Made by a program: the position numbers and the translations under genes. A stretch of DNA of 64,000 nucleotides, taken from the NCBI RefSeq assembly GCF_034718895.1, contig NZ_JAYERP010000001.1:2582501-2646500 (forward strand), in the 5' to 3' direction. This document shows positions 38,453-49,653 of the stretch, in pieces. How positions within the stretch are numbered: the stretch's first letter is position 1; every line of letters begins with the position of its first letter. Below the pieces are notes generated by a model that saw only the letters and a program-made list of their open reading frames with translations, had not been told where the DNA came from and did not search any database. Source of the DNA: Paenibacillus phoenicis (GTDB taxonomy: Bacteria > Bacillota > Bacilli > Paenibacillales > Paenibacillaceae).

Positions 38453-38771
38453 CTTCCGGCTCCCCCTTCCTAGGAATAAAATGTTTGAAAAAATTTCATC
38501 CGCTAGGACCTACGTCATTCACTTCTCGAGGGAAACATCTCTCGCAACATCTCCATGTCCTGAGTGAATCCTGGTTCCTATATTCTTTTCAACGAGATTA
38601 AAAATAACATCTCTTGCGGACAAATGCAACCTATTTTTTCGGCAAAATCCCTGCATCCGTTCGCGGTTCATGAATAAAAAAACTACCCTGTAATAGGGTA
38701 GTTATCATTAGTACATTATGTTGTCGCCCTCTCTCTGGTGACACCCGTTTAGGGGACTGAACTATTTTAGT
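38453..38771. other. Intergenic region upstream of speD
   Basis: These 319 bp contain no supportable gene. A terminator for the gene at 38772 lies at 38675-38704. The remainder is an AT-rich leader for speD in which GAGATGTT occurs twice (minus strand); no confident promoter or riboswitch was recognised. Confidence 0.5.
38675..38704 (-). terminator. Terminator after the unknown gene at 38772
   Basis: AACTACCCT...AGGGTAGTT stem with seven T residues on the minus strand. Confidence 0.85.
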
Positions 38772-39356
38772 TTATGCCTCTAGGACAAACAGTCTTCGCG
38801 AGCATTGACGCAGCTCATTGTCGATGCGTTCCACATCCGCTTCATCCGCGACAAACCGCTGGTCAAGCAGCGAATTAATGTTTTTGCGGATCCGGGCGAT
38901 TTCCAGCTCAATATCGTTATTCCGGTAAATTTGCTGCAGCTCCGCCGCCGCATCCTTGTATTCGAACACAAGCTTGTAGGATTCCCGAGAATACTCGACG
39001 ATTTTGCGAACCCGGCCTTCCTGATAATAATACATCATCATGAATCCGTTATAAATTCGGGTGACCATGCCGGAGCCTTTAAAGGCGGCGAACAACAGTC
39101 TCATCACGTTCGTTAAATGGGGTTTTTCCAAGCGGAAAGACATTTCGCAGACATAATAACCGTCAACACGTTCAAATGGAAGATGCACTTCCTCACCGCC
39201 GTCATCCTCCAGTACGACCTCTTGCCCGCCGTTGTCCAACACTTTGACCCGCTGGCGCACATGGGGATCGTAGACTTTGTGAATAAACTGCGACATCTGA
39301 ACTTCCGTTAAACGCATACTGGCATTGACATACTCTGTGGCTAACCGCTGAGCCAT
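38772..39356 (-). CDS. Conserved-looking protein of unknown function
   Basis: A 194-residue soluble protein; I do not recognise a named family. The middle is aromatic-rich (YNGFMMMYYYQEGRVRKIVE), and the C-terminal third is a predicted helical, charged segment (residues about 140-190, ELQQIYRNNDIELEIARIRK). GAGGAGAT precedes the ATG, and it has its own terminator. It occupies the place of ysxD in the B. subtilis lonA-engB-ysxD-hemA order, but I cannot claim homology. Codon use resembles its neighbours, so it is probably a genuine old gene. Confidence 0.75.
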   Translation of the reverse strand: MAQRLATEYVNASMRLTEVQMSQFIHKVYDPHVRQRVKVLDNGGQEVVLEDDGGEEVHLPFERVDGYYVCEMSFRLEKPHLTNVMRLLFAAFKGSGMVTRIYNGFMMMYYYQEGRVRKIVEYSRESYKLVFEYKDAAAELQQIYRNNDIELEIARIRKNINSLLDQRFVADEADVERIDNELRQCSRRLFVLEA

Positions 39357-39453
39357 ACAAATCTCCTCAATTCTTAATCGCTTTATTATAATTATACACT
39401 ACGATTCCAACCGTACGCTCAGCGGCCAAAACGTGAATTCTTGCCATTTTCCA

Positions 39454-39478
39454 GAAAAAACGGCATTAAGCCGTTTTT
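39454..39478 (-). terminator. Terminator after engB
   Basis: AAAAACGGC-ATTAA-GCCGTTTTT is a perfect stem, with T-runs on either strand, about 75 bp after the engB stop. Confidence 0.75.
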
Positions 39479-39552
39479 AACCTGAACAATTTCGCTGCAT
39501 GCTCACTTTCCTGCGGAAACTGCTCCAAATCCCTTTCGTATTTACCGAATTC

Positions 39553-40197
39553 TTAGCTCTTCCCATTTTCTGTATCGGAGGCTTCCGGGCTTTTAGCCTC
39601 GGTTTCTTCCGCCAGCCCCGCATACCGCTTGATTTGCGCCCACAGCTCATCTTTGCCAATCCCCTCTTCCGCCGAGAACAGGATCAACGGATCCCCGGCC
39701 CGCAGTACCAGCGCTTCCTTGATAATTTTCAGGTGCTTCTGCCAGCGCGATTTCGGCACCTTGTCGGCTTTGGTGGCAACGACGCACACCGGAAGCTCGT
39801 ACGCCTTCAGCCAGTCGTACATCAGCTCGTCGTCCTTGGTCGGCGGATGGCGCAGATCGATGATCTGCAGCACCAGCTTCAGCGTCTCCCGCTCCTGCAG
39901 GTACTTCTCGATCATTTTGCCCCAGACCTCGCGCTGCGACTTGGATACTTTGGCATACCCATAGCCTGGCACGTCCACAAAGTAGAGCCGGTCATTCACC
40001 CGGTAATAGTTCAGATGCTGCGTTTTTCCGGGGGTTGAGCTGGTGCGCGCTAAGTTTTTGCGGTTAATCATCCGATTGATCAGCGACGATTTGCCCACAT
40101 TGGAACGCCCTGCCAGAGCGATCTCCGGCAAGGCGTCCTCAGGATATTGATTGGGGCCAACAGCGCTGATGATAAATTCAGCCTTGGTTACCTTCAT
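39553..40197 (-). CDS. engB: Ribosome-biogenesis GTPase EngB/YsxC
   Basis: A 214-residue GTPase required for late 50S assembly. G1 is [14 protein letters not shown] near residues 30-43, G2 is in [14 protein letters not shown]3 is [10 protein letters not shown] and G4 is [10 protein letters not shown] short Glu/Ser-rich tail extends past the usual end. It follows lonA by about 50 bp, as in B. subtilis. Confidence 0.96.
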   Translation of the reverse strand: MKVTKAEFIISAVGPNQYPEDALPEIALAGRSNVGKSSLINRMINRKNLARTSSTPGKTQHLNYYRVNDRLYFVDVPGYGYAKVSKSQREVWGKMIEKYLQERETLKLVLQIIDLRHPPTKDDELMYDWLKAYELPVCVVATKADKVPKSRWQKHLKIIKEALVLRAGDPLILFSAEEGIGKDELWAQIKRYAGLAEETEAKSPEASDTENGKS

Positions 40198-40248
40198 CGT
40201 TCATTTCCTCTCTTGAGCGATGACGCACCTTTGCGCCACGCTTACATG

Positions 40249-42585
40249 CTAGTGCATCCCTGGACGCTCTACGAGCGCATGCTCGAGCACCTGGTCCATA
40301 TGTGACACCGGTACGAACTCCAGGTCCTCCTTAACGCTGTCCGGAATGTCGCGCAGATCGCGCTCATTGTCCTTCGGCATCAGGACTTTACGGTAGCCCG
40401 CCCGATGCGCGGCAAGCGATTTCTCCTTCAAGCCGCCGATCGGCAGCACGCGTCCGCGCAGCGTAATTTCGCCAGTCATGGCGACGTCCTTGGAGACGTG
40501 TCGGTTCGTCAACGCCGAGATCAGCGCAGTAGCGATCGTAATGCCCGCCGACGGACCGTCCTTCGGAATCGCCCCTTCGGGAATATGGATATGAATATCG
40601 TTCTTCTCGTGAAAATCGAGCGGAATCCCCAGCTCCGCCGCCTTGGAGCGGGTGTAGCTGAAGGCAGCTTGCGCCGATTCCTTCATCACGTCGCCCAGCT
40701 TACCGGTTAGCGTCAGCTTCCCGGATCCCGGTACGACGGTCACCTCGATGACCAACGTCTCCCCGCCGACCTCCGTCCAGGCTAGTCCCGTTACCGTGCC
40801 GATTTGATCTTCCAGCTCGGCCACCCCATAGCGGAATTTCGCTGGGCCAAGGAAATCCTTGACATTGTCCGTTGTGATGATAATTTTCTCCTTATTCTCG
40901 GACACGATCTGCTTCGCCGCTTTACGGCATAATGCAGCCACTTGCTGCTCCAGATTCCGCACGCCGGATTCGCGGGTATATTCGCGGATCACTTGCAGCA
41001 GCACATCTTCGCCAACCTCTAGCTGCTCCGGCTCCAGTCCATGCTCGCGTTTTTGCTTAGGCAGCAAGTAACGGTTGGCAATCTGCAGCTTCTCCAGCTC
41101 CGTGTAGCCCGGAATAAACAACGTCTCCATCCGGTCAAGCAACGGCCGCGGAATGTTATGTACCGCATTGGCAGTCGTAATGAACATCACGTTGGATAGA
41201 TCAAACGGAACCTCGATAAAATGATCGGAAAAAGTGTTGTTTTGCTCCGGATCCAACACCTCAAGCAGCGCCGCGGAAGGATCGCCGCGGAAGTCCGAAG
41301 CCATCTTGTCGATCTCGTCCAGCAAGAATACCGGATTCAGCGTTCCTGCCGTTTTCATGCCTTGGATAATTCGTCCCGGCATTGCGCCGACATAGGTGCG
41401 GCGGTGTCCCCGAATCTCTGCTTCGTCCCGCACGCCGCCCAGCGAAATGCGGACGAACTGACGCCCTAGCGAACGGGCGATGGAGCGGGCCAGCGACGTT
41501 TTCCCGACCCCTGGCGGGCCGACCAGGCACAGGATCGGGCCTTTCAGCTTCTTGACCAGCTTCTGCACAGCCAAGTATTCCAGAACCCGTTCCTTCGGCT
41601 TATCGAGGCCGTAATGGTCTTCGTTCAGCACTTGCTCCGCTTTGGCCAAGTCGAGGTCGTCTTCGGTCTTGTTGTTCCACGGCAGGCTAAGCAGCCAATC
41701 CACGTAGTTGCGGATGACGCCGCCTTCCGCCGAGCTGGCCGGCATTTTCTCCAGGCGGTCGATTTCCTTCTCGACCTTCTCCCGGACGTTCTCCGGCAGC
41801 CCTTTCTCTTCGAGCTGGGCCCGCAGCTCTTCGGCTTCGCCGGCCCGCCCTTCCTTCTCGCCGAGCTCCTTCTGGATCGCCTTCATCTGCTCGCGCAAAT
41901 AGTATTCCTTCTGCGTTTTCTCCATCTGCTTCTTGACGCGTTGGTTGATTTTGCGCTCCAGCTCCAGCACTTCGCGCTCGTTATTTAAGATGTCGAGCAG
42001 CTTCTCCAGCCGCTTGCGGACATCGATTGTTTCGAGGATTTCTTGTTTATCCTTGATTTTCAAGGACAAATGGCTGGTGATTACGTCCGCCAAACGACCA
42101 GCTTCTTCAATGTCTGATACGGCTGCCAGCGTCTCCGGCGTGACCTTCTTAGATAAGTTGATATAATGTTCGAATTGGGTTAACACCGTACGCATTAGTG
42201 CGTCCACTTCCGGATCCACCGTTTCTTCCTCCGGACGCTCTTCGGCGATAACCTCATAATATTCGTCATTATCCAAATATTCGATAATTTCAGCGCGTTC
42301 CATGCCTTCCACCAGCACACGAATGGTGCCGTTGGGAAGCTTCAACATCTGGCGCACCTTTGCGACGGTGCCGATGCGAAAGATATCTTCTTGGGTTGGT
42401 TCTTCTATGTTCACTTCCGATTGAGAACAGAGGAGAATCAGATTATCTTCGACCATAGCTTTTTCCAGCGCTTTCACCGACTTCTCTCGTCCCACGTCCA
42501 AGTGCAGTACCATGCTTGGATAGACGAGCAGACCGCGCAGCGGCAGCAGCGGAAATCGCCGGCCTTTGGATTTATGGGGTCCCAT
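40249..42585 (-). CDS. lon: ATP-dependent protease LonA
   Basis: A cytosolic AAA+ serine protease of 778 residues. N-terminal substrate domain ([20 protein letters not shown]), coiled-coil region, Walker [16 protein letters not shown] near residue 354, Walker B LLDEIDKM, and the protease domain with the Ser of [14 protein letters not shown] and a downstream Lys dyad. Full length for the family. GGAGGTGC precedes the ATG. It follows lonB. Confidence 0.97.
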   Translation of the reverse strand: MGPHKSKGRRFPLLPLRGLLVYPSMVLHLDVGREKSVKALEKAMVEDNLILLCSQSEVNIEEPTQEDIFRIGTVAKVRQMLKLPNGTIRVLVEGMERAEIIEYLDNDEYYEVIAEERPEEETVDPEVDALMRTVLTQFEHYINLSKKVTPETLAAVSDIEEAGRLADVITSHLSLKIKDKQEILETIDVRKRLEKLLDILNNEREVLELERKINQRVKKQMEKTQKEYYLREQMKAIQKELGEKEGRAGEAEELRAQLEEKGLPENVREKVEKEIDRLEKMPASSAEGGVIRNYVDWLLSLPWNNKTEDDLDLAKAEQVLNEDHYGLDKPKERVLEYLAVQKLVKKLKGPILCLVGPPGVGKTSLARSIARSLGRQFVRISLGGVRDEAEIRGHRRTYVGAMPGRIIQGMKTAGTLNPVFLLDEIDKMASDFRGDPSAALLEVLDPEQNNTFSDHFIEVPFDLSNVMFITTANAVHNIPRPLLDRMETLFIPGYTELEKLQIANRYLLPKQKREHGLEPEQLEVGEDVLLQVIREYTRESGVRNLEQQVAALCRKAAKQIVSENKEKIIITTDNVKDFLGPAKFRYGVAELEDQIGTVTGLAWTEVGGETLVIEVTVVPGSGKLTLTGKLGDVMKESAQAAFSYTRSKAAELGIPLDFHEKNDIHIHIPEGAIPKDGPSAGITIATALISALTNRHVSKDVAMTGEITLRGRVLPIGGLKEKSLAAHRAGYRKVLMPKDNERDLRDIPDSVKEDLEFVPVSHMDQVLEHALVERPGMH

Positions 42586-42734
42586 CGCTTATGCACCTCC
42601 AAACGTTCTCTGTAGATTTCATTGCTATTTTAGCAAATGTTACATAAAAACACCAACGAGGAGCGACCGCCTCAAGCAGCCGCTCCCCGGAATGTGTATG
42701 AGCATGACGCATAGGTAACCTCTGCTGGCCCGGC

Positions 42735-44453
42735 TTACATCGCTCCGCCTTGCGAAGGTGACTCTGCGTGCAGAAAAGGCGCGGGAGCTGTTGCCGGAGC
42801 AAACAGGTCGCCGCCGATCGGCAACTCCAGATTCTTCTCGGCCTCGGGACCAAAGACGTGGCGGAACACTTCACCTAACGTCTCGACAGGGATTACCCGC
42901 AGGCCTTCCAAGCCTTCAAACAACGATTGCCAGTTGTCCTTCGGAATCAGCACCGTCGTGGCGCCAGCCTGGAATGCCGCCTCCACCTTCGCCACGACGC
43001 CGCCAACCGGCTTCACCTTGCCGTGAATCCCCAGTTCGCCGGTCATGGCGATCTGATTGTTCACTGGCACCTGCTTGATCGCCGAGGCGATCGCAGTCGC
43101 GATGGCTAACCCGGCAGAAGGACCGTCGATCGGGGTTCCCCCCGGGAAGTTGATATGAAGGTGATAGCTCGGCGGATTCAGCCCGATCCGCTGCAGGACA
43201 GTCAGGACATTTTCCACCGAGCCTCTGGCCATGCTCTTGCGGCGCAGCGTGCGGCTGCCTCCGCCGATTTCCTCTTCGTCTACGACACCGGTGATGTTGT
43301 AGGTGCCTTTACCCTTTTCAGCAGGAACCGCCGTAGCTTCAATTTCCAGCAATGTGCCCATGTTTGCCCCGTACACGGCCAGGCCATTGACGACACCAAC
43401 TGCAGGCTGATCCGGTACTTTGCGATCCGGTCGCGGCGCCAGTTGACTGCTCGTGGCCACCCATTCCAAGTCCGATGCCAGCAGTTGGTCGCGCTTCTCG
43501 GTGAGGGCCAGACCGGCAGCGAGTTGCACCATATTAACGGCTTCGCGGCCGTTCGTCGCATATTTCTTAATCACTTCAATCGCTTCCGGATAAGGCTGGA
43601 AGCCAATTCGCTTCACCGCATCCTCTGCAATTTGGGCGATTTCCTCCGGCAGCAGCGGCCGGAAATAAATCTCCATGCACCGCGAGCGTAAAGCGGCCGG
43701 GATCTCCTGCGGCGAGCGGGTTGTCGCGCCAACCAAGCGGAAATCCGCAGGCAAGCCATTTTGGAAAATATCGTGGATATACGCCGGCGTATTGGAGTCT
43801 TCGGAGTTATAATACGCACTCTCCAGAAACACCTTGCGATCCTCTAAAACCTTCAAAAGTTTATTCATTTGGATCGAATGCAATTCGCCGATCTCATCGA
43901 TAAACAAAATCCCGCCATGCGCCTTCGTCACGGCACCGGGCTTCGGCTGCGGAATGCCGGCAACCCCCATCGCCCCCGCCCCTTGGTAGATCGGATCATG
44001 CACCGAACCGATCAGCGGGTCAGCGATGCCGCGCTCGTCGAAGCGGGCGATCGTTGCATCAATTTCAACAAATTTGGCATCGGATTTAAAGGGAGATACC
44101 GGATTTTTCTTCGCTTCCTCCATCACAACGCGTGCTGCCGCCGTTTTTCCTACGCCCGGCGGACCGTAAATGATCACATGCTGCGGGTTGGCGCTGCAAA
44201 GCGCCGCTTTCAGCGCACGCAAACCGTCCTTTTGCCCAACGATGTCGTTCATCGAGGCCGGACGGGTACGCTCCGCAAGCGGCTTGGTGAGCGAGACGGC
44301 CCTTAGCTTGCGCAATTTCTCCATTTCCTTGCGCGATTCCCGGTCTACCGCCAGCCGGTTGCCTTTTTGACTGCGCAGCTGATTCCAGAAATAAAGCCCA
44401 ATCACGACGGCAAAAAACATTTGGACCGCCATCAGGATAACATTTAGATCCAT
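42735..44453 (-). CDS. lonB: ATP-dependent protease LonB
   Basis: Bacillus LonB is a sporulation-associated Lon-like protease in the forespore membrane. The 572-residue protein has an N-terminal membrane segment (ILMAVQMFFAVVIGLYFW), Walker [25 protein letters not shown], and a Lon protease domain with the catalytic Ser in PIDGPSAGLAIATAI. It lacks the large N-domain of LonA. ATG 44453 is chosen for its GGGAGG site; the frame is open 18 bp further upstream. Confidence 0.93.
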   Translation of the reverse strand: MDLNVILMAVQMFFAVVIGLYFWNQLRSQKGNRLAVDRESRKEMEKLRKLRAVSLTKPLAERTRPASMNDIVGQKDGLRALKAALCSANPQHVIIYGPPGVGKTAAARVVMEEAKKNPVSPFKSDAKFVEIDATIARFDERGIADPLIGSVHDPIYQGAGAMGVAGIPQPKPGAVTKAHGGILFIDEIGELHSIQMNKLLKVLEDRKVFLESAYYNSEDSNTPAYIHDIFQNGLPADFRLVGATTRSPQEIPAALRSRCMEIYFRPLLPEEIAQIAEDAVKRIGFQPYPEAIEVIKKYATNGREAVNMVQLAAGLALTEKRDQLLASDLEWVATSSQLAPRPDRKVPDQPAVGVVNGLAVYGANMGTLLEIEATAVPAEKGKGTYNITGVVDEEEIGGGSRTLRRKSMARGSVENVLTVLQRIGLNPPSYHLHINFPGGTPIDGPSAGLAIATAIASAIKQVPVNNQIAMTGELGIHGKVKPVGGVVAKVEAAFQAGATTVLIPKDNWQSLFEGLEGLRVIPVETLGEVFRHVFGPEAEKNLELPIGGDLFAPATAPAPFLHAESPSQGGAM

Positions 44454-44574
44454 ACGCGTTACGCCTCCCACTCTTATACTGATACTTGGTAGTATAGCCT
44501 TTTCGCTCCAAGGTAAAACAAGGATTTTTCAAGTTGGGATATTCTAAGGGATAGTTCGTGTTGAAGCGGGCAAC

Positions 44575-44608
44575 AAAAAAACGCAGCCTGCATTCAAGCA
44601 GACTGCGG
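44575..44608 (-). terminator. Terminator after ispG
   Basis: CGCAGTCTG...CAGGCTGCG stem on the minus strand followed by seven T residues, right after the ispG stop. Confidence 0.9.
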
Positions 44609-44625
44609 TACGGATTTATATTCAA

Positions 44626-45747
44626 TCAAGACTTCACGCGGGCCCGGTGCTCCTTGCGTCCCGGAATTTCTCCGGTCGCTTCGTACACCTCCACGATATG
44701 GTCAATTTCTTTCTTTAATTCGCTTAGCAGCTCGGCTTCCGGAACCTTCCGGATCATTTCCCCGTAACGGAACAGCAACCCTTCCCCGCGAGCTCCGGCG
44801 ATCCCGATGTCGGCTTCGCGCGCTTCGCCCGGGCCGTTGACGGCACAACCGAGCACGGATACCTTAATCGGCACCTTCAGGTTGGCGATATACGCCTCCA
44901 CCTCGTTGGCGATGGAGAACAGGTCAATATCCAGCCGGCCGCAGGTCGGGCAGGAGACAAGCGTCGCTGCATTGGTAATCAACCCAAACGTCTTCAACAG
45001 CTCGCGCGCCACCTTCACTTCCTCTACCGGATCCGCACTCAGCGAAATCCGGACCGTCGAGCCGATCCCCATCGACAAGAGGGCGCCGATACCAGCTGCA
45101 CTCTTCACCGTGCCGGAGAACAAGGTTCCAGCTTCCGTAATGCCCAAATGCAGCGGGTATGGAATGACCTCTGCCGCTTTGGTATAGGCCGCAATGGCCA
45201 TCGGCACGTCCGAGGCCTTCAGCGACACGATAATGTCATGGAAGTCCAGATCCTCCAAAATCCCGATATGGTACAAGGCGCTTTCGACCATCGCTTCGGG
45301 CGTTGGGTAGCCGTATTTCTCCAATAAGTGGTTCTCCAGCGAACCGGCGTTCACGCCGATCCGAATCGGAATGCCGCGTTCCTTGCACGCTTTGACCACC
45401 GCTTCAACCTTTTCGCGGCGGCCGATATTCCCCGGATTAATCCGGACCTTATCGATGCCGTTTTCGATCGCCAGCAGCGCCAGCTTGTAGTTAAAGTGAA
45501 TGTCAGCGACCAGCGGGATATGAATCCGTTTCTTGATCTCCTTGATCGCCGCAGCCGCTTCCTCGTTATTCACCGTCACGCGTACCAGTTGGCAACCTGC
45601 TTCCTCCAACCGGAGAATCTCGGCTACCGTTGCCTCGACATCTGCCGTTTTCGTCGTACACATGCTTTGGATGATGACTTCGTTGCTGCCGCCGATCGTC
45701 AGATTTCCGACTTTAACCGGCCGCGTATCTTGTCTCAAGAATGTCAT
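44626..45747 (-). CDS. ispG: 4-hydroxy-3-methylbut-2-enyl diphosphate synthase
   Basis: An iron-sulfur enzyme of the MEP isoprenoid pathway that makes HMBPP from MEcPP. The 373-residue protein begins with the TIM barrel ([20 protein letters not shown]). The 4Fe-4S cysteines lie in SCPTCGR near residues 268-274 and in [10 protein letters not shown]. Length is typical. It is inserted between clpX and lonB, which are adjacent in B. subtilis, and carries its own terminator. Confidence 0.97.
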   Translation of the reverse strand: MTFLRQDTRPVKVGNLTIGGSNEVIIQSMCTTKTADVEATVAEILRLEEAGCQLVRVTVNNEEAAAAIKEIKKRIHIPLVADIHFNYKLALLAIENGIDKVRINPGNIGRREKVEAVVKACKERGIPIRIGVNAGSLENHLLEKYGYPTPEAMVESALYHIGILEDLDFHDIIVSLKASDVPMAIAAYTKAAEVIPYPLHLGITEAGTLFSGTVKSAAGIGALLSMGIGSTVRISLSADPVEEVKVARELLKTFGLITNAATLVSCPTCGRLDIDLFSIANEVEAYIANLKVPIKVSVLGCAVNGPGEAREADIGIAGARGEGLLFRYGEMIRKVPEAELLSELKKEIDHIVEVYEATGEIPGRKEHRARVKS

Positions 45748-45868
45748 GTCTGGTCTCTCCCATAACGATCAAAGCTCCACCCCCGCGGGCGCGCCCAGAT
45801 ATAGGGCACGACAACCGCAAAGGTGGAGAACCTTGACCTTTATTTTAGCGCACCCGGCGGTTCCCCGC

Positions 45869-47125
45869 TTACGCGCTTTCTTCTTGTTTCTTGTTTGGCT
45901 TGGAAGCCAATTCCGGCACCGTTTTCTCCAGAACGACCTTCTCGGTGATCACGCAATCCGTAATATCGTCGCGGGAAGGCACTTCGTACATCACGTCAAG
46001 CATAATGCCCTCAATGATGGCGCGAAGTCCGCGGGCTCCGGTATTCCGCTTGATCGCTTCCCGAGCGATCGCTTCTAGCGCCTTCGGTTCGAACTGCAGG
46101 TTCACGTTGTCCAGCTCAAGCAGCTTCTGATATTGCTTCACCAAAGCGTTCTTCGGCTCGGACAAAATGCGCACCAGCGTCTTCTCATCCAGCGGTTCGA
46201 GGGTCGAGATGACCGGCAGACGGCCAACGAATTCCGGAATCAATCCGAATTTCAGCAAGTCCTCCGGCAATACCATCGACAGGTATTCGCCCGGTTTGAG
46301 TTCTTTTTGCCCGTCATTCGCCGCGTTAAAGCCAATAACCTTCTTACCGATCCGACGCTTGATCATTTGCTCCAGGCCGTCAAACGCCCCGCCACAGATG
46401 AACAAAATGTTCGTCGTATCGATTTGGATAAATTCTTGATGCGGATGTTTGCGTCCGCCTTGCGGAGGAACGGAAGCCACCGTACCTTCCAAAATTTTCA
46501 ACAGCGCTTGCTGCACACCTTCGCCGGAAACGTCGCGGGTAATCGAAGGATTCTCCGATTTACGCGCCACTTTATCGATCTCGTCGATGTAAATGATGCC
46601 GCGTTCCGCTTTTTCCACGTCATAATCGGCAGCCTGAATCAGTTTCAGCAGAATGTTTTCCACGTCTTCACCGACATAGCCGGCTTCCGTCAAGGAAGTG
46701 GCATCGGCGATCGCGAATGGAACGTTCAGGATTTTGGCCATCGTTTGGGCAAGGAGTGTTTTCCCCGAACCTGTAGGGCCTAGCAGCAGGATGTTACTCT
46801 TCTGCAGCTCAACATCCTCGATCTTGTTCTGCGTATTAATCCGCTTGTAGTGGTTGTAAACCGCAACGGACAGCGATTTCTTCGCTTGCTCCTGACCAAT
46901 GACGTACTGGTCCAAAATATCGCGGATTTCCTTTGGCTTCGGAATTTCCTTCAGATCCAGCTCTTCCTCGTGGCCAAGTTCCTCCTCCACGATTTCCGTG
47001 CACAGCTCAATGCATTCGTCGCATATATAAACGCCGGGTCCGGCAACAAGCTTGCGTACTTGCTCTTGCGATTTGCCGCAGAACGAGCATTTTAGTTGGC
47101 CTTTTTCATCGTTAAACTTAAACAT
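45869..47125 (-). CDS. clpX: ClpX, unfoldase subunit of ClpXP
   Basis: A 418-residue AAA+ unfoldase that feeds substrates to ClpP. The N-terminal zinc-binding domain has two Cys pairs (CSFCGK near residue 14 and CDECIELC near residue 35). Walker A is [14 protein letters not shown], Walker [12 protein letters not shown], and the ClpP-contact IGF-type loop appears as [10 protein letters not shown]. It starts 12 bp after the clpP stop, so clpP and clpX probably share a transcript. Confidence 0.97.
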   Translation of the reverse strand: MFKFNDEKGQLKCSFCGKSQEQVRKLVAGPGVYICDECIELCTEIVEEELGHEEELDLKEIPKPKEIRDILDQYVIGQEQAKKSLSVAVYNHYKRINTQNKIEDVELQKSNILLLGPTGSGKTLLAQTMAKILNVPFAIADATSLTEAGYVGEDVENILLKLIQAADYDVEKAERGIIYIDEIDKVARKSENPSITRDVSGEGVQQALLKILEGTVASVPPQGGRKHPHQEFIQIDTTNILFICGGAFDGLEQMIKRRIGKKVIGFNAANDGQKELKPGEYLSMVLPEDLLKFGLIPEFVGRLPVISTLEPLDEKTLVRILSEPKNALVKQYQKLLELDNVNLQFEPKALEAIAREAIKRNTGARGLRAIIEGIMLDVMYEVPSRDDITDCVITEKVVLEKTVPELASKPNKKQEESA

Positions 47126-47137
47126 GTAAACACCCCT

Positions 47138-47728
47138 TTATAGATTAGTGGGCTTGGAGATCACCTGATCGATAATCCCGTAGGCCTTAGCCTCTTCCGC
47201 GCTCATGAAGAAGTCGCGGTCTGTATCGCGCTCGATTTTTTCAAGGGGTTGACCCGTCCGCTCTACATAGATCTGATTCAGCTTTTGTCTTGTCTTGATG
47301 ATCCAATCGGCATGAATTTTAATATCCGTTGCCTGACCGCGAACGCCGCCAAGCGGTTGGTGAATCATCACTTCGCTGTTCGGAAGCGCATAACGTTTGC
47401 CAGGGGCCCCTGCTGTCAGCAGCAATGATCCCATGCTGGCCGCCATCCCGACACAGATGGTGGACACATCGGGCTTGATATATTGCATCGTATCATATAT
47501 ACCCATCCCCGCGGTAACGGAACCCCCCGGAGAATTGATGTACAGGTGAATATCTTTCTCAGGATCTTCAGCTGCCAAGAACAACAGTTGGGCAATCACG
47601 AGATTGGCAACTTCATCATCAATTGCGTTGCTGAGAAAAATAATGCGATCTTTAAGGAGTCTCGAATAGATGTCGTACGACCGTTCTCCTCGATTCGTTT
47701 GTTCTACGACCATAGGTACCAGACTCAT
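47138..47728 (-). CDS. clpP: ClpP, proteolytic subunit of ClpXP
   Basis: A 196-residue serine protease with catalytic S98 ([11 protein letters not shown]), H123 ([12 protein letters not shown]) and an Asp near residue 172. The conserved N-terminal loop and YINSPGGS are intact. GAGGTTGG precedes the ATG. It lies between tig and clpX, the arrangement of E. coli; in B. subtilis clpP is elsewhere. Confidence 0.97.
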   Translation of the reverse strand: MSLVPMVVEQTNRGERSYDIYSRLLKDRIIFLSNAIDDEVANLVIAQLLFLAAEDPEKDIHLYINSPGGSVTAGMGIYDTMQYIKPDVSTICVGMAASMGSLLLTAGAPGKRYALPNSEVMIHQPLGGVRGQATDIKIHADWIIKTRQKLNQIYVERTGQPLEKIERDTDRDFFMSAEEAKAYGIIDQVISKPTNL

Positions 47729-47776
47729 GCGACCAACCTCTTTTCCTTTTCAATTTCCCTTGCGCTTACGTAAAAC

Positions 47777-47805
47777 ATTCTATCATGTTCGAAGCCCCGT
47801 GTCAT
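47777..47805 (-). promoter_or_regulatory. Candidate clpP-clpX promoter
   Basis: ATGACA (47800-47805), 17 bp and TAGAAT (47777-47782) on the minus strand, about 50 bp before clpP. A second TATAAT-like box lies near 47841. No clear CtsR operator was seen. Confidence 0.55.
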
Positions 47806-47900
47806 TTTTCGCCCAGTACAGTTTATGTTCGTTTTTACACATTATATAACCTTAGGCTTGTCCCGTGCGCGATGGAAATAAATGTATCATCTGGAGATGA

Positions 47901-47932
47901 AAAATTAAGGCACGCATTTTATCATACGTGCC
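47901..47932 (-). terminator. Terminator after tig
   Basis: GGCACG...CGTGCC hairpin on the minus strand with a T-rich tail, about 50 bp after the tig stop. Confidence 0.8.
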
Positions 47933-47982
47933 CTAACTTTTATCGTGATGTATACAAAGAAGCGGGATCTGGCTGGAGTGAA

Positions 47983-49404
47983 TTATTCCTCGCCTTGGGC
48001 TTCTTCGGCTTCAGTTTTGTCAGCGTCTGCTTTCGCTTCGGCTTTGGTCGACTTCTTCGTCGATTTCTTAGCAGCCGGTTTAGCTTCTTTGGACTTTGCT
48101 TCCGCTTGCTCAGCCGGAACTTCCTTGCTGTTCTCCAGCAAGAACTGGATCGTCTTGCGGATCAGGATTTCCTCATTCAAGCTGCCCAAAGAACCGTTAG
48201 CTGCCAAAATGTTGCGGATTTCTTCCGGCGTACGTTTGTAAGCTTCCGCCATATCGTTCAGCTCTTTGTTGATTTCGTCTTGAGTGACTTCGATCTTCTC
48301 GGCTTTAGCGATGGCTTCAAGCACCAGGTTGTTGCGAACGCGTTTCTCAGCGTCCCCTTGCATTTGTCCTCTGAGGTCGTCCACTGTTTGACCGGAGAAG
48401 CCCAGGAACATATCCAGGTTCATGCCTTGTGCGCGAAGACGGTTGTCGAAGTCGCGAATCATGTTCTCAACTTCGCCTTTGATCATCGCTTCCGGAATTT
48501 CGACTTCAGCGTTCTCGCCGACTTTATCAACAATTGCCCCTTCGCGGGCTGCTTTTGCTTCTTGCTCTTTGCGAGCCGCAAGCTGTTTCTTCAAATCTTC
48601 TTTGAACTCGTCCAACGTGTCAAATTCGCTAACGTCTTTCGCGAACTCGTCGTCCAGTTCAGGCAGTTGTTTGCGTTTGATTTCGTGAACTTTGACTTTG
48701 AACACAGCTTCTTTGCCAGCCAGCTCTTCTGCATGGTACGTTTCCGGGAAAGTTACCGTAACGTCCTTGAAGTCGCCGGTAGCCAAGCCTACAACTTGAT
48801 CCTCGAAGCCAGGGATAAACGTGTTGCTTCCAAGCTCCAGGGAATAACGTTCAGCTTTGCCGCCTTCGAAAGGCACGCCGTCTACGGAACCGTCAAAGTC
48901 GATAACAACGGTGTCGCCGTTCTTAGCCGGCTCATCGTCGATGACAATAAGTTCAGCATGGCGTTGTTGCAGACGCTCCAATTCGTTGTTCAGCTCTTCG
49001 TCGCTGACTTCAACGTTAATGGCAGGAACTTCTACGCCTTTGTAGTCGCCAAGCTTCACTTCTGGTTTAACCGTGATTCTTGCTTTGAACTTGAAAGGTT
49101 GTCCTTTAGCAAATTGCTCGATGTCCACTTCAGGACGATCTACCGGGAAAATGTCCGTTTGATCAACCGCTTCAGTGTACACTTCAGGCAACAGGATGTC
49201 GATTGCATCTTGATACAAGCTTTCCACGCCAAAACGTGCTTCGAAAATCGGCCGAGGCACTTTACCTTTGCGGAAACCAGGTACGTTTACTTTCTTAACA
49301 ACCTTTTGGAAAGCTTTATCCAGTGCGGCGGCTACGCGTTCCGCCTCCACCTCAACCTCGAGTACACCGAGGTTCTTCTCTATTTTTTCCCAAGTTGCTT
49401 TCAT
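47983..49404 (-). CDS. tig: Trigger factor
   Basis: A ribosome-bound chaperone and prolyl isomerase. The 473-residue protein has the ribosome-docking GFRKGKVPR near residue 43, a central FKBP-type PPIase domain (about residues 150-240), and the helical C-terminal chaperone domain. The last 40 residues are a Lys/Ala/Glu-rich low-complexity tail beyond the B. subtilis length (424). Strong GGAGGGG site. It precedes clpP and clpX. Confidence 0.96.
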   Translation of the reverse strand: MKATWEKIEKNLGVLEVEVEAERVAAALDKAFQKVVKKVNVPGFRKGKVPRPIFEARFGVESLYQDAIDILLPEVYTEAVDQTDIFPVDRPEVDIEQFAKGQPFKFKARITVKPEVKLGDYKGVEVPAINVEVSDEELNNELERLQQRHAELIVIDDEPAKNGDTVVIDFDGSVDGVPFEGGKAERYSLELGSNTFIPGFEDQVVGLATGDFKDVTVTFPETYHAEELAGKEAVFKVKVHEIKRKQLPELDDEFAKDVSEFDTLDEFKEDLKKQLAARKEQEAKAAREGAIVDKVGENAEVEIPEAMIKGEVENMIRDFDNRLRAQGMNLDMFLGFSGQTVDDLRGQMQGDAEKRVRNNLVLEAIAKAEKIEVTQDEINKELNDMAEAYKRTPEEIRNILAANGSLGSLNEEILIRKTIQFLLENSKEVPAEQAEAKSKEAKPAAKKSTKKSTKAEAKADADKTEAEEAQGEE

Positions 49405-49542
49405 TTTATGCTTTCCCCTCCAAATTTCACATATACTTTAAATACTGAAACCGAATCGCGACTAAAACAGCTATTTTCAAGGTGTCTTGCTCTTGGGTTC
49501 CAGTATAGCTGTCTCTATGAACACGATCAGAATAACCATTAT

Positions 49543-49571
49543 ATTATAAACAACAATACATCTTTTTACAA
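49543..49571 (-). promoter_or_regulatory. tig promoter
   Basis: TTGTAA (49566-49571), a 17-bp spacer and TATAAT (49543-49548) on the minus strand, giving a leader of about 130 bases before tig. Confidence 0.75.
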
Positions 49572-49653
49572 GAGCCGAACCACAGTCAGGTATTGGGCAA
49601 ATCCTATTTGCAAGGTTGATAGAGTGATCTTCTGCTGCACTCTCACCCAATGG

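Noticed and set aside
38453..38771. Possible riboswitch upstream of speD
   Set aside because: The leader is long and has a repeated GAGATGTT, but no known riboswitch core was recognised.
42655..42700. Hairpin between lonB and lonA as a terminator
   Set aside because: Stem pairing is imperfect and the T-run is displaced; support was too weak to list.
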